Below, in pieces: positions 51,801-64,000 of a stretch of 64,000 nucleotides of DNA. The notes beneath the pieces are model-generated. The model made no database searches, was not told the origin of the DNA, and saw only the letters and a program-made list of their open reading frames with translations. This DNA comes from Psoroptes ovis (taxonomy: Eukaryota; Arthropoda; Arachnida; Sarcoptiformes; Psoroptidae). Position 1 is the stretch's first letter; each line of letters starts with the position of its first letter. Location: positions 434,001 to 498,000 of the forward strand of contig PQWQ01000028.1 of NCBI GenBank assembly GCA_002943765.1, given 5' to 3'. Both the position numbers and the translations under genes were made by a program.

Positions 51801-54456
51801 TTGATGCCAAAAACCCATTCTATTTTAATTTTTTGCCCAAATGAAAAATATACATGTTTCAATCGCTTGAAATGTTTGAATTTAATCAATGATTCAATGA
51901 ATTTATTTGTGTTTTTTTCACATTCAATCTTCTAATATTTAATGTCAATAACGCTTATTATTTCCATTATTATTATAATAAATATCTTTGAATATTTCAA
52001 AGTAAAATGAATGAATTTTGGTTGTACAATGTTCGATTGGTTGTTGTTGTTGTTCCAAATTTTTTTTTTGTTTAAATTTTCAAATTTTTTTTTCCAATTC
52101 ATTCCATTCTTGGTCTATCGATCACATAAATAAATCCCTTTCATTTCGATAACAAACAAATCGAACATTTGATATAATAACAAATGAATGAATGAATGAA
52201 TATATACGTGTGTTGTTCCCATTGACCTAATTCATTCATCATTTTTTCAAAAAAAATTTTTTTCATACGTTTTCATATGTATATGCATGTGTTTGTCCAT
52301 CGACAACCAGCTAAAATACATGATAAAAAAATATTGAAATTCAAAAATTTGAAATTTTAAAAAATTCAAACGTCGTAACCCCAAGTGTTGTTGTTGTTTT
52401 TGGATGTATGTGAGTGGGAGAAATGTACCAATCGGTGAATGTTGTTGTTTCTGTGTTGAAATACGAAAAACCTTTCAGTATTTTTTCCCTTTGTCTCCGT
52501 TCATCATCAATAATCGATGCTTGTCGATTGATATGAATAAAATACGCGCACACATCCACACACACACACTAGGGACATTGAAGTGTGTCGACCGTTTTCG
52601 CTTGGTGATGCTGATGTTGAAGCTGATTGTCGATGTTGATGTTGTTGTTGTCTATTTATTGCTACGGTTTAACGAAACGAATTAAGGTCATTTAAAATGA
52701 ATGAAATTTGAAAAAATTCAAATAAATAAAATTCGATTGATCAATTGATTTTCAATTGAAAAAATAGATGAGAAATAATTTTGAAGATGAATGGCTTGTG
52801 TGAATTTGATTATTTTCATGATTATTTCAAATTTCAAAATCATTATCGACACATATAAATGAATGAATGGATGAGAATTGAAATAAAAGGATAACTATTT
52901 TTGATATTTTTGAAATATTTGAAAATTTTCTCAAATTTGATAAATAATGTAAAAATATCATGCAAAAATTGAACAAAAAATAAAGTGAAATTCTTCAAAT
53001 GAAAATGAAATAAATGGATGAATGAATTAGACAGAAAGCTTTATGTGAATGAATACTGGTGAAATGAAATTTTTTAAAAAAATGAAAAATTCAAAAAAGA
53101 TTTGGTTGAATGATTTGAATTTTTCAAACATTTCATTTTTTACGAATTGCATTCAATGCATACACATTGAAAATCCATCAATTCAAATATGACCGATTTT
53201 CGATTGAATCAATTTCAAATGTTTATCAGTTATGGCCAAATAACTAATGTATGAATGGAAAAAATATGAAACATTTGATTTGGTTTCGATTATTATTTCG
53301 ATTATTCCGATTATGTGCATCAACAACATAAATACGATTGGCCATTTGACAGTTTTTTAAATTTGAAAAATTTGAAAATTCAAAAATTTTGAAAAATTCA
53401 AATCTCAAATTTTTAAATAATATTTTGTCACTGAATTGAGAAACAAATGAAATCATATTTATTCGAAAGAATTATCCAAAAATGTTTTGAATTCAAATAA
53501 ACATTTTAAGTTATTTGAAATATTTGAATGAATGCGAAAATAATAATAGTTTTCATCAGATGAGTACACACAGAGAATCATCTTCTGCATAAAGCTTACT
53601 GTTGCTTGAATTAGTTTTTCGTTTTGTTTGACATTTATTTATTTTGTATTTAAAATATTTATTTTAAAAATTTTATTCCAATTCTTTTCCTTTTCAAATT
53701 TTCATTTCTTTCTGATCAAAGAATTCATTTCTTTTTGATCAAAGAATTTATTATTGGTCTGTATTTGGGTTCTGTGTCTTTGGGCCTTATGTGTTTGGCC
53801 GTGTTTTTTCTCCTTAATACTTTTTCGTCTCCTTATTTCTTCGTTTATTTATTTATTTATTTTCCAATTTCTTCACTCGAATCCCGCTATTCTTTTGGGT
53901 GCCATTCAATCGAATCAAATTCGAGAATTGAAAATATATATGAAAGCATATCTAACAATACAGATACATAGAGTCTATGTCATAGACAAACAAACAAAAT
54001 ACTGACAGTGAATGTGTTTCTTAGCTGTTTTATTCATTATTATTATTTTCATTATTTCAAACTAAATAATTCTAACGAAAAAAAAATGAGAAAAATACGA
54101 GTAATCCATCTTATTTATTCGTTTATTTATTTCAAAGGAGAATTTTGAAAACGAAAGAAAAAATAAATAAATTTCGATTTCGAAAGATGATGTAAGAATT
54201 AGAATAGAATGACACATTGAGTAAAATAGAAAAAATGCAAAGCAAAATTATTATTATTATTATTTGGGCCGGAAAAAATGAGGGCCTTATTATTATTTTT
54301 CCATCATCTATAAGCTTGATTCCTTTGTGTTGTTTGGGTATTTGTATTTTTGTATTTGTTTGTTAAATAGATTCTTTGATGTTGATGATGATGATGATCA
54401 ACGAAAGTAAACATGTAATTCTTCGTCATTGAACAGCGAAGAATTTTAAATAGAAA
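48801..54456. other. AT-rich noncoding DNA
   Basis: No frame with gene-like composition. It contains simple repeats (ATTC near 50039-50065, CA near 52557-52569), a 26-bp AATT-based palindrome near 48841-48866 and the CTCF-like sites at 49114 and 49237. Confidence 0.65.
49114..49127 (-). promoter_or_regulatory. CTCF-like insulator motif
   Basis: On the minus strand the sequence is CCAACAGATGGCGC, matching 13 of 14 positions of the general CTCF core CCASYAGRKGGCRS, and containing the Drosophila-type core AGRTGGCGC. It lies in a small GC-rich island that continues into GAGCGAGAGACAG, a GAGA-type sequence. A weaker same-strand match (ATGATGGCGC, 49237-49246) is about 110 bp away. Occupancy is not shown. 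Confidence 0.45.
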
Positions 54457-54472
54457 ATAATAATAAAAATAA

Positions 54473-54974
54473 TAATAATATATTTATTTAATGGTGCACT
54501 GCTAGGGCATTTGCACCTTTGGAATAAAGAGAAATGTTAAAAATTACAAAATGAAATTAATGAATGAGAAATAATTATGAGACTGAGTAATTAAATGAAT
54601 GTAATACTGAATGAATGAGTATGATGATGTAAAATATTTATATGTTGATGGGTCTTATGGAATTTGTGGATATGTTGATTTGTTGTGATCGTCTCCAGAA
54701 CTCCTTAGACGTCTCGTTGAAGATATGAAACTTCGCCCTGCTGGCCATGACTTCACCCAAACTGGTGAATGATCTGGTTGCAAGGGCGAAGTATTCACAC
54801 TCTAGGAGAACGTGTTCAGGGTCCTGGAGGTGGTGACCGCATATACACATAGGTGAGTCCTTGAGGTTCCTTTTGTACAAGTATGCTGCGAAGTTTCCGT
54901 GTCCAGTGATGAATTGCATGTTGAAAAAGGAGGGACGGAAGAACTTTGGAACCGTTAATGGAAAGAATTTTTTG
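54473..54974 (-). mobile_element. 5'-truncated non-LTR retrotransposon (LINE) copy
   Basis: A 502-bp minus-strand insertion flanked by identical 16-bp low-complexity copies (54457-54472 and 54975-54990), which look like the target-site duplication. The 3' end (left side) is GCAAATGCCCTAGCAGTGCA, an AT segment and ATTATT units, homologous to the nested LINE at 39532-39842. The body encodes the C-terminal end of ORF2. Confidence 0.85.
54638..54974 (-). pseudogene. LINE ORF2 C-terminal fragment
   Basis: The minus-strand frame is open from the truncated 5' edge and reads FFRPSFFNMQFITGHGNFAAYL, broken as: FFRPSFF, then QFITGHGNFAAYL, then MCICGHHLQDPEHVLLEC, ending near SIRPINI. The TGHG...YL and C-x-C-G...PEH-LL-EC motifs are typical of the region after the reverse transcriptase and RNase H domains in Jockey/R1-type LINEs. 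The catalytic domains are absent, so the copy cannot move by itself. The annotated ATG at 54919 is internal, not a real start. Confidence 0.88.
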
Positions 54975-54990
54975 ATAATAATAAAAATAA

Positions 54991-57900
54991 AAATGAGAAT
55001 AAAGACAAGATGATGAAAGAGTTTTTGCTTTTATTTTGTGCATATTCTTCCATTGAAATATATGCAAAAGTATCCAAAAGTGTGTGTATTATCGAAAGTA
55101 CCGAATATCAAAGACCATACACCGTTAGACAGAGAAAAATGACACAGTAACTTATGGTGGTATATGGTAGTTTCTGTGTGTGTGTGTGTGTTTGTGTATT
55201 TTCAATGAATGATGAATTTTTTAGCGAAAAAGTAACGAAAAATAAATAAAGTAACTTACTTCTTAGAGGAGGATGATAGGAGAAAAATAAATAAATTTTT
55301 TTTCCTATTTTTCAACCCTTTCAATTTTTTATTATTTCTTGAAAAACTTCTGAGTGTATCTCTGTGTGTGTATAAGTCTATAGATTTCTTCTTCGTTATA
55401 AAATCATGAAATATTTTGAAATGTTAATATCAATCTTTAAGCATCTTATTCTTCACTCTCAAAAAAAGTTAATTGAAATTTTTTATGTTTGTTTTTTGTT
55501 TCGCTTTGAAACTGAAAATGACAACAACAATGATTGGTGAATGTGATAGTGTGATTAGTCGAAGTTGAAGAGATTTATGCGTATTTTTTTCCAAGTCTGA
55601 AACTTGAAAGTTTTCAGAAATTGCACCTCGAAATAAAGAAATAAAGCAAAAATCAATTTTAATTGAATATCTTCCTTACTTTGATTCATTGATTAATTAT
55701 TTATTTTTTGAAAAGAAAAGAAAATATTCGTAATTTTCAAATCAATTTGAGCGATTCTTTCTTAATTTATTGAATTGAACACAATCAAATCAAAGTACAA
55801 ACAATTTTTGAGCATTTTCAATGATTATTTCGAGATATTTTCCGAGGGACAAAGATCCATTATTTGTTAGTTGTGTGCTTGTGTATGAGTCTTTGTCCAT
55901 AATAATTTCAAACGATGATGAAATGATGTGATTTGCATAATGGATTTTTCGCAAAAATTTTTGAATCGAAAATTTTTGAATTTCCAAAATTTTGAAAATT
56001 CAAAAAAATCAAAAATTCACCAACAACAACAAACTTTGACATATAATAAATTGATTGTTTTGTGGTCGAAACTAATCGATAATAAATTTTCGATGATATT
56101 CAAAATAGAGAAAAATATTCATTCATTCATTCAAAGATATATTCACTGATTCATCTATTGATTCATTGAATCATTCATTTCCCTACTACACACACACACA
56201 CACACACATCACCATATGTAAATGATCATCAATTCGATTTGAATTTGATTTACATATGGTTATTCCGCATTTTTATTCCATTCTTTTTGGCAAACAACAA
56301 CAAACAACAAAATCACAGTAAACATGGAATAATAATATTCAAATCTTTCAAATTCAAAAATTTTCAATATGTTTTTGTTGTTTGTTGTTCGTTTGCAAAA
56401 TTTGAAAATTTGAAACCGCACAAACATCCGTTTAGCCGATTGATGCCCGCCTTTATAACATGACCATTATAAAATGATGATAATAATAATAATGATATGG
56501 TTGATGAAATAGTTGTAGTTGATAGTTTTGTAAAATAAAAAATAAAAATCCGCAAGCTATTGTCATCATATTATTTGTTGTGGCAGTTTGTAGTTGTTTA
56601 CTGCTATTAACGATTGCCAAAAAAAAAAATAATGATCATCATCATTATGATCATTATTTTTGTATGAAAATTTTGTATGAAAAATGATTTCATTGGTATT
56701 GAACTGGAGTTTAATATATGTGTGTGTATGATGTAAATGAGTTTTGATTTATTTTCGATTTTAAATTTATTTTGATTTCAAATTTCTGATTTGAATGTTT
56801 TCTATGGTCATCGATCGATCGATCGATTTATTCATTTTATTTTCAATTTTAAAAAATCAATTAGATTTATTTCGAATATTTTGCTTTGAAATTGTTGAAT
56901 TTTTTCAGAAAAAAATTTAAATATTTATCTCATTCAAAGTAGAACAAAAGTTCATTTATTTAAATCTTTTAAATTTGTATTTGTCAAATGCACAAATCGA
57001 AATACACGGGTCATCATCATTATTATCATCGATATCATTGGTTAAGTGTGCTGGAGATTTTTGAAAATGAAAATTTCCTGAAAAAAATTTGAAAAATATT
57101 GAAATTATTCTTCAAATTTTCATTCAGGGAATTTTCTGAATAAATTTTTTTAAAATTTTCATAGAAAAAACAACAACAAAATTCATGGCAATATTCATAT
57201 GTTTTCAATGCATTCATTCATTTCACATTCATTTGTATGAATTCATTTGTAACGCATTCATCATCTCTCATTCATTCATTCATTCATTCATTCATTGTTC
57301 TTCTTCATCATCTTCTCTCGATTGTTTTCTTGTTTAAAATTCTTTGTTGAAAAATTTTGTTTTTCTTTTGAAATTGTTTATACATCATCATTTTGAATTT
57401 TGTTTTCTCTTATTCTTGTTTGTTTGTTTTAAATTATTTTGTATCAAACATTGAATATTCATTATTTCATTATTTATTCAATGAAAAATTTTGAACAAAT
57501 TTCTAGGTAAATGAGAAATATTGAAAATGAATATAAACATTTCTAAATATTTTCATTTGAAAAATATAATGATTTCTAGCATTTTCAATGTTTTTGCAGC
57601 CGTTTTCTGGATTCTGTCGCTTTTGATTTCAAATTTTCTTGGAATTTTAAAATTTTCTTTGAATTTTCTTCGAGTTCTCTTCGAATTTTCGATGATTGGC
57701 CATTCATCGGAAGAAGCGGAATTCCATGCAATTTACATGGTCTGATGCTGCAATTTTCTCATCATTATTTCCAATTTCGATAATACAAATCTAATTAAAA
57801 ACAAACAGGAAAGTTTCAAAACAAAATAAATGAATAAATGAATGAAAACATGTAAAATTCAGAGCAAAAAACATGCAAGAAACAATGATTTGTTTCAATC

Positions 57901-58800
57901 ATTTTCTGTTTCGTTAATTTTTTTTTTTTTTTGTTCCAAAATACCACCGATACATTTTGTATTAAAAAAAAAAACGAGAGAAAACATCCATGAATATTTT
58001 TTCATTCAGACCAAATTCAACATTTTTTTTCTCTGGTACTAATCAATAATCTTGAAACACATACACACTCACACTCTCTGATAATAATAACAAGAAATAA
58101 TAGGCGAGAATACAGACACAGAAAATTTAAAAATTCAGTCATCCAACAAGACATGCATAGCACACAGCACATAGCACACAGCTCCAGAATTGAAACAAGA
58201 GACTGGAGAATCAAGAATCCGGCCGAGAAATGAAACATGTAAAAATATTTGTTTTTACTCGTTTTTTTTTGTATGATTCCATGTTTGGTCTTGTTGTTGC
58301 TGCTGTTGCTGTTGTTCATAATATTCTAATAGTATTCTTCTTGTTTATCATTATTTTCATTATTATTTCTCATTATTATTGATGACGCCAATTTGTTTTA
58401 TTTTCCAATTTTTCGTTTTTCATTTTATTCATTTCAATTCCCTTGGATTTTGTTTTTGTTTGATGCTGCTGCTGCAGCAGCAAACTATGAACGTATTCTT
58501 GCACAATTTTCGTTGTGCAAATTTCTGCTTTTTGTTTTTTCCATCCAAAAATTATCATACAATGAACACCAAACAACAACAACAACAACATGAACATATC
58601 TACACACAAAAAACTCCATTGGCTTCATTTATAAATGAATTTTATTTTTTTTTTTTTTTTTGATTTTATTTTTTTCGATTTTCTTGTTTTTTGTTTTTTG
58701 TTTTTGTTTGTTTTTCATGTTTATTTTATTTATTTTTCGCCCATTTTTTTAATTGATGACAACCAACTGAAAACAACTGATAATGAAAACAATGATGATG
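54991..58800. other. AT-rich noncoding DNA with simple repeats
   Basis: No convincing gene. It holds TG and CA runs (55170-55195, 56188-56208), a GATC run (56813-56826), (CATT)7 at 57269-57296 and a 16-bp CTG/CAG palindrome at 58467-58482. Confidence 0.65.
57269..57296. repeat. (CATT)7 microsatellite
   Basis: Seven uninterrupted CATT units. Confidence 0.9.
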
Positions 58801-58814
58801 ATGTGAATCAATGA

Positions 58815-58990
58815 ATTTGTGGACCCAAAGACCCTTTGACGGTAGTGACGGGCGTCGCTGACGGTCTCATTGGTGATGGAAATGAGTGTCGGAACCATCG
58901 ATGCCTCGATGCCTCGGCGCTTGCATATCTCGGTCTATTTGATTGGAATTTGATTCTCGCTTGTTTGTCCCTTTGTTTTCTGCTGTTTTT
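58815..58990 (+). other. GC-rich patch with open frame, possible exon of unknown gene
   Basis: About 120 bp (58818-58935) is markedly richer in G and C than anything nearby. The + strand frame is open from the TGA at about 58810 to 59007 and reads PLTVVTGVADGLIGDGNEC, RNHRCLDASALAY, then a hydrophobic T-rich segment. It lacks an ATG and a clear splice pair. The C-x-N-x-x-C...AS-A pattern recalls the cysteine-rich region of ADAM-family proteins, but the usual DGT-x-CG cysteine is missing and the match is weak. A minus-strand ATG frame (MVPTLISITNETVSDARHY..., 51 codons, hydrophobic end) overlaps it. Neither is proved. Confidence 0.25.
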
Positions 58991-59087
58991 TGTTTTAAAC
59001 AAAAAATATTGAACCAAACATGTACATTCATTCGATTGATGATAACTGACAATGTACAAAGCTCAGAACTACATGATATTCATAGAA

Positions 59088-59112
59088 TCATCATCATCAT
59101 CATCATCATCAT
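59088..59112. repeat. (ATC)n microsatellite
   Basis: About eight ATC units. Confidence 0.88.
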
Positions 59113-62100
59113 TGTCATTGTCATAATCAGTTGGAATATTCAAATATTTGAATATTCTATATTACACAATTGATTGTATATTGTATTTGGAATTTTTGGA
59201 ATTGTAAATTGTGAAATACGATTACGATTGCCAAAACGCCACCACTATCTCTTCTTGTTTTGTCTTGTTTTTTATAAATTCGTGTTTATTATTCGATTCA
59301 ATTCAAATATACCAATTCATTCAAGGTTTTATGATATAATAACCATATGATAATGATGTTTTTGATAATAATATTTTCTTATTATTATTCGATTTAACAA
59401 GAATTTTGAATTCATTTCATTTGATTTGATTCGTATATATGTCTGTTTGTTTGTATGTTTATTCTTCTATATGTTTGTTGTTGTTCATAAATTGAACACG
59501 ATTGGACTTTGAAGAGTTTTAGGTTCGGAAATGAACGGACTTCATCGAATCGTGTTGTTATTATTGCTTATAATATTTGTCCAAAATGTTCGAGTCGTCT
59601 CATTTCATTGATTCATTCAGATTGTACAGGCGAAAAACATGGCCAGAATTTCAGAATCTCGTAGAATATATAATGATCGAAGCCATCTCTAATTGTTTGA
59701 CCATTATCATCATTGTTTGATGTCAATAAGGTATTAGCAGTGCCTACACTGATCAGTGCTTTATTGATGCTTCATACCATCAATCACATTAGTCAAATCT
59801 TTACTTTTGGCCAGCGCATATATATTCAAATATATTGATAAATTGTGAATGAATGAATCCATGTTGAATTCACTTACACAATTTCCTTTGATGTATTTCA
59901 ATCTGGTTTTTGTTCAGATGATTTTTTTCGGAATAAAATAGGCGGTACATTCAACATCTAAACATGTCTATAGCTGTGTTTTTTTGATGGTCATTCAAAT
60001 GGATAGTTGATTTGTTTGAATCATTTTATTTGTACAAGAAAAAATAAACAAATGAATGAATGTGATATTCTATTATATATATTTAGGTTAGTTTTGTAAT
60101 GAAATCCAAGGTCCTCCCAATGAACATGATTTCAAACATTGACTGAATCACCATTGCCCAATGAATGAATGCATTATTGTGCATGTGTGCACAAGTCCAG
60201 TTTTGTTTGATTTTTTTTTATTTTGCTCTCATTTGTGGACTATTTGTTTATCATCAATTCGTTGTCCACATTTGTGATCACTTGATTGCCCGTTTTTTGG
60301 AACCTATATCCTTGAACATAATGGCCATATATTTTCACCAAAAATTCCCTAAAAAGAATACGAGCACAGTTATCGATCCATTTAATTGATTTTGATTCTT
60401 AAAATGAAAACGAATAATGACAATTTGATTATTTGTTCCATTTGAATGAATAAATGAGTGCCAAAATAGCGAGAAAATCCTTGGAACTTGAATTGAAATT
60501 TTAAATTTCATTCTGGTTTTTAAAAATTTGAAAATTTTACCGCTTATTTCAGCAAAAAAAAAAAAAAAAACTAAGAGGAATTCAAAAGAATAACCCTTTG
60601 AAAATAGACGAAAGTATTTAATTCCGATTCAGAGAGGAAATTCACCAAAATGGCGTCCGAAATTAAAGTTTAAAGTTGAAATTCAATCCAATAATAATAC
60701 AAGTCATTTGAAAATGAGAATTTTGTTCGAAGAATTTTATTCAAGAAGAAAATTTTCTTGAGTGAAAAAAATAAAATAGAAAGGATCAACATTTTATGAT
60801 AATAATATGACGATGATGATTGCTAATATCCACAATTTCTTATTTCTCCTTCATATATTTCTTATTGTTCAAATTGTAATCACACATACATACTCTCATA
60901 AATTGAATCCATGCATTTTGTATTGCATTTTCAATTTGTATATTTTCATCCTATCGCAAAGATAGGTATCTTTGGATGTTTAAAATGCTCAAATTCACAA
61001 AATAAAAAATTTAATGCTAAATATCGATCTGTAATTGCTTCATTTGTTTCTCGATTGAAAATAAGTAGGAATTTATAAAGGAGAATGAGGAGAGAGAGAG
61101 AATTGAAGAAAATATTCTTCAAATTTTAATATTTGAAATTTAAAATTTCTAGTATCTTTCCATACGACTTTTGAAAATATAATAATGCTTCATCAAACAC
61201 ATGAATGCATTCTTATTACTTGTTATTATTGGCAAATGTTGATCCTATCTTCTCTAATTTTGTACGTATATTCTTATTAATATGAAACGTATCTTATATA
61301 TTTCGATGGGTAATTGCAAGTCTATACAAATGAACTAATGAATGAATGAAATCACCAATGTTTATTGGGCAGCCGAAGTTTTGAATTTATTTTTTCAATC
61401 TGAAATTCCAAGGAAATATAAATTGAGAAAATTTCGAGGCCAAAAATTTGCCAAAAATAATAAATTAAAATCAATTCCATATTCTTTGGAACTTTTTTTT
61501 CTTTTTGAATGTCAACTTTGAATTGGAATTAGGTGAAGAGAAATATTTTCGAATAATTCTTGTATTCGGTGTATTCTTATGTATTTCTTGAGGGATTTAC
61601 CAATGTATAGGGTTATATAAGTCTGTGTTTCGGTATATCTGCCCCTATTTGTATGTAAATATCAAGGTTTTAGCCTTTGAAATCAAAAAAATTTGATTAT
61701 TGCTTTTAATTTCGACTGGAAAAATTAAACTTTGGTCGTTATTATTACTTTGATTATCATTATTATTATCATTGACTATTCAAATAATTGTCATTATTAT
61801 TATCATCAATATTGCTATTATTGCTATTATTGTCATTTTTGAGATTGTACATAATCAAAAATCTCATAATTTAGCCCCATAGTAATTGTAATGATGATAT
61901 CCTTTTTTACTGATATTATTACAAATTTCTTCCATTCTGTGTTTGCGTTATTATTATCATTATTATTTCTATCATTTCATTCCGATATTGGCTCATCATT
62001 TGCTCCTCTTCGAATACTCGATTCGGACGACGACGATTCATTCATTTTTTTTTTTTTTGGTCTTTTTGCCAAAGACTGTTTACTCTATCTCGCTCATTTG

Positions 62101-64000
62101 TGCTTGTTATTATCAATATTTTGTTTGCTTGCTTGTTAGCCAACAAAATTGGCAAAAATGAATGAAAAAAACTCATCTGCATATAGTCGACTCGTCTTCT
62201 ATTTTTGCCAGAATTTTTTATTTTTTTCTATTTTTTCTATTTCGATTCAGTTGATTCTGTCCGACTATCGAAAAAAACCCATCCATACGAACCATGTGTG
62301 TGTTGGTGTGTGTATGGACGAATTTCCATCATTAAGCCTGAAGAAATATCAAAAAAAAAAGGCTACCATCATCATCATCATCATCATCTCGATGTATGCA
62401 CATGCATTTCATTCATATATAAATGATTGTAATATTGTATGTATGATCCTCTTATCAGCCCAAGTAAACAACTTGCATCCAACAAGCAAGCAAGCAAGCA
62501 AAGCAAACATACACCAACACACTGGAGGGGATCTTTTATTTAATACCCCTTGTTGAGTGTCACATACACACACACAGAGTCTCTTGTTTTTTATATTTTA
62601 CCCCGTTACTCACAGATGAATGAATGAAATAATTTCATTCTCTCCTCTTTCATTCTCTTATCATCAACCCCATGTCCATGTTGTATTTTTTTTTATATTT
62701 TTTCGATGTGTAATTGGATTCATCGAGCTGTATTGCATTCTATCCAATTTATTTTATTTTATTTTTTCGTTCATTTCTCATTTCATAGTAAAAAAAATAT
62801 TCAAAATGGATCCTTTTTCAAAATAATAATAAAATAAAATAAAAGCTCTTTGGATCCTTTTATTTTTTTTTTTTTTTGGCTGCTGCATATATTTACCCTA
62901 AATGTATAATGAATGTATGTATGTGGATGTATGCATGTCCACCAACAAATGTGCATCATTAATATGAAATGAAATGCAAATATTCTTCTTCATCATCATC
63001 ATCATCATCCAAATATATTCGTGATTCATTAATGAATATTCTGTGTGTACATGAATAATAATAATTCTGAATGATATCCATATACATGCATTCAACCCAT
63101 AAGATATGAAACACAAGAATTCAAAAAGGGATTCAATTTAAATTTTTATTCTTTTCAATTCATTTGAATGAATGAATGAATGAAATGAAATAAAAAAACA
63201 TCGTGACGGACGGGCTCTCTTTGGGTCCTCTCTCGTGTTGAATTGGTTATGTTTGTTGTTTGATGCTGTTGTTGTTAATGCTGATGATTACTATGGCTAT
63301 GTTGATGACGATGATGGACCAAAGAATTCTTTTTTTGCCAAATATATTTTTTTAAACATAAAAAATAAATGAAAATTTGATGTAGTGGAAGAAAATTGAT
63401 GACAATCATTGTGTATCGTTGTGTGTATTTGTGTATGGGGAATAATAATGCGATGCAAAAGGATTTGAATTTTGAATTGAAAATGAGTGGAAATGAATTG
63501 AAAAAGGAAAAAAAATGAAATTAAATGAACAAAAGAAAGAATTTCAAAATTTCAAAATGATTGTAAATGATGATGTTGGTATTCAAATTCTTCAAATACA
63601 TTGCAATAATACACACTAATATAATTGAACAAATTCAACATTGAATCAATGCACACATCGAATAGCCATGATTTTATTTTCAATTTTTTTGGATTCGTAA
63701 TCAAATTCAAATTGTATTGAAATTGTATTGAATATCCAATCGTGTTGAATCCAATCGTGTGTATTTGTCCTACAAAGAAGTAGAAGATGATAAGAATTCT
63801 TTGTACCCGAAAAAAAACGCTGTTATCAAAGTATTATTCAGTGAATTCAGTATGTGTGTTGTTCATCATCATATTCATTATTGATCGGAGAATCTATTCA
63901 AAAATTTCGATTTTTTTCTTTGAATTAGTTTTGTTTATTTATTTATTTTATTTTATTTTCTATTATTATCAAAGCATCTCTTCTAATACTTGTACATGCA
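59113..64000. other. AT-rich noncoding DNA to window end
   Basis: No recognisable coding exon. The longest frames (for example 62149-62556) are translations of T-rich and ATC-repeat DNA. It contains ATT, ATC and CA repeats, and a (GCAA)n-like run near 62484-62500. Confidence 0.65.

Noticed and set aside
54816..55067. Minus-strand 83-codon frame overlapping the LINE
   Set aside because: It is in a different frame from the conserved ORF2 motifs and crosses the insertion boundary.
57521..57745. 74-codon frame with hydrophobic N-terminus and IGHSSEEAEFHAIYMV tail
   Set aside because: T-rich frame without promoter, splice or homology support; plausible chance ORF.
60643..60672. ATGGCGTCCGAAATTAAAGTTTAA with good start context
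   Set aside because: It codes only seven residues and the following GTTTAA is not a convincing donor.
62149..62556. Longest non-BCL11 frame (135 codons)
   Set aside because: It translates T-rich DNA and an ATC repeat (Ile run); no domain or conserved composition.
1..64000. CRISPR array, bacterial operon, phage or toxin-antitoxin system
   Set aside because: No direct-repeat/spacer structure and no prokaryotic gene organisation; introns and transposons show eukaryotic DNA.

Overview
The window looks like eukaryotic, probably arthropod, DNA. It is very AT-rich and full of (GAT)n, (ATC)n, (CA)n and (ATT)n microsatellites. It has GT-AG introns, one of them only 90 bp, and mariner, hAT and LINE remnants. 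The one clear gene carries long Asn, Asp, Ser, Thr and Gln runs. This texture fits a small-genome acariform mite (dust-mite or scabies-mite type), but that placement is inference; no mite-specific marker was found.

The only confidently identified host gene is on the + strand: a BCL11 (CTIP/EVI9) family C2H2 zinc-finger transcription regulator. Three coding exons can be placed: about 21736-23298, 32989-34379 and 34470-36653. Their splice phases close exactly, giving 1,712 residues plus a stop. The first exon, which in BCL11 proteins carries the short NuRD-binding N-terminus, was not found, so the gene starts further upstream. The introns are 9,690 bp and 90 bp, and a poly(A) signal lies near 36934.

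Positions 1-21.7 kb are noncoding (intron 1 or 5' flank). They hold five copies of an ~80-bp mariner-like palindromic MITE, several self-complementary GAT/ATC repeats and one GC-richer patch beside a 25-A tract. The 9.7-kb intron holds only simple repeats and hairpins. After the gene come a MITE, then a 1.2-kb non-autonomous hAT element with a perfect 8-bp target duplication. Nested inside the hAT is a 311-bp 5'-truncated LINE 3' end with its own 15-bp duplication. Two further MITEs follow. A second copy of the same LINE family lies on the minus strand at 54473-54974.

Between 44.5 and 48.8 kb there is a textbook TATA/Inr pair, a good splice donor, and a downstream A/C-rich exon pair with strong splice sites. 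Together these suggest one unrecognised short + strand transcript. A close match to the CTCF core motif sits at 49114-49127. A GC-rich patch at 58.8 kb has a long open frame of unknown meaning. The rest of 49-64 kb looks like ordinary AT-rich noncoding DNA.
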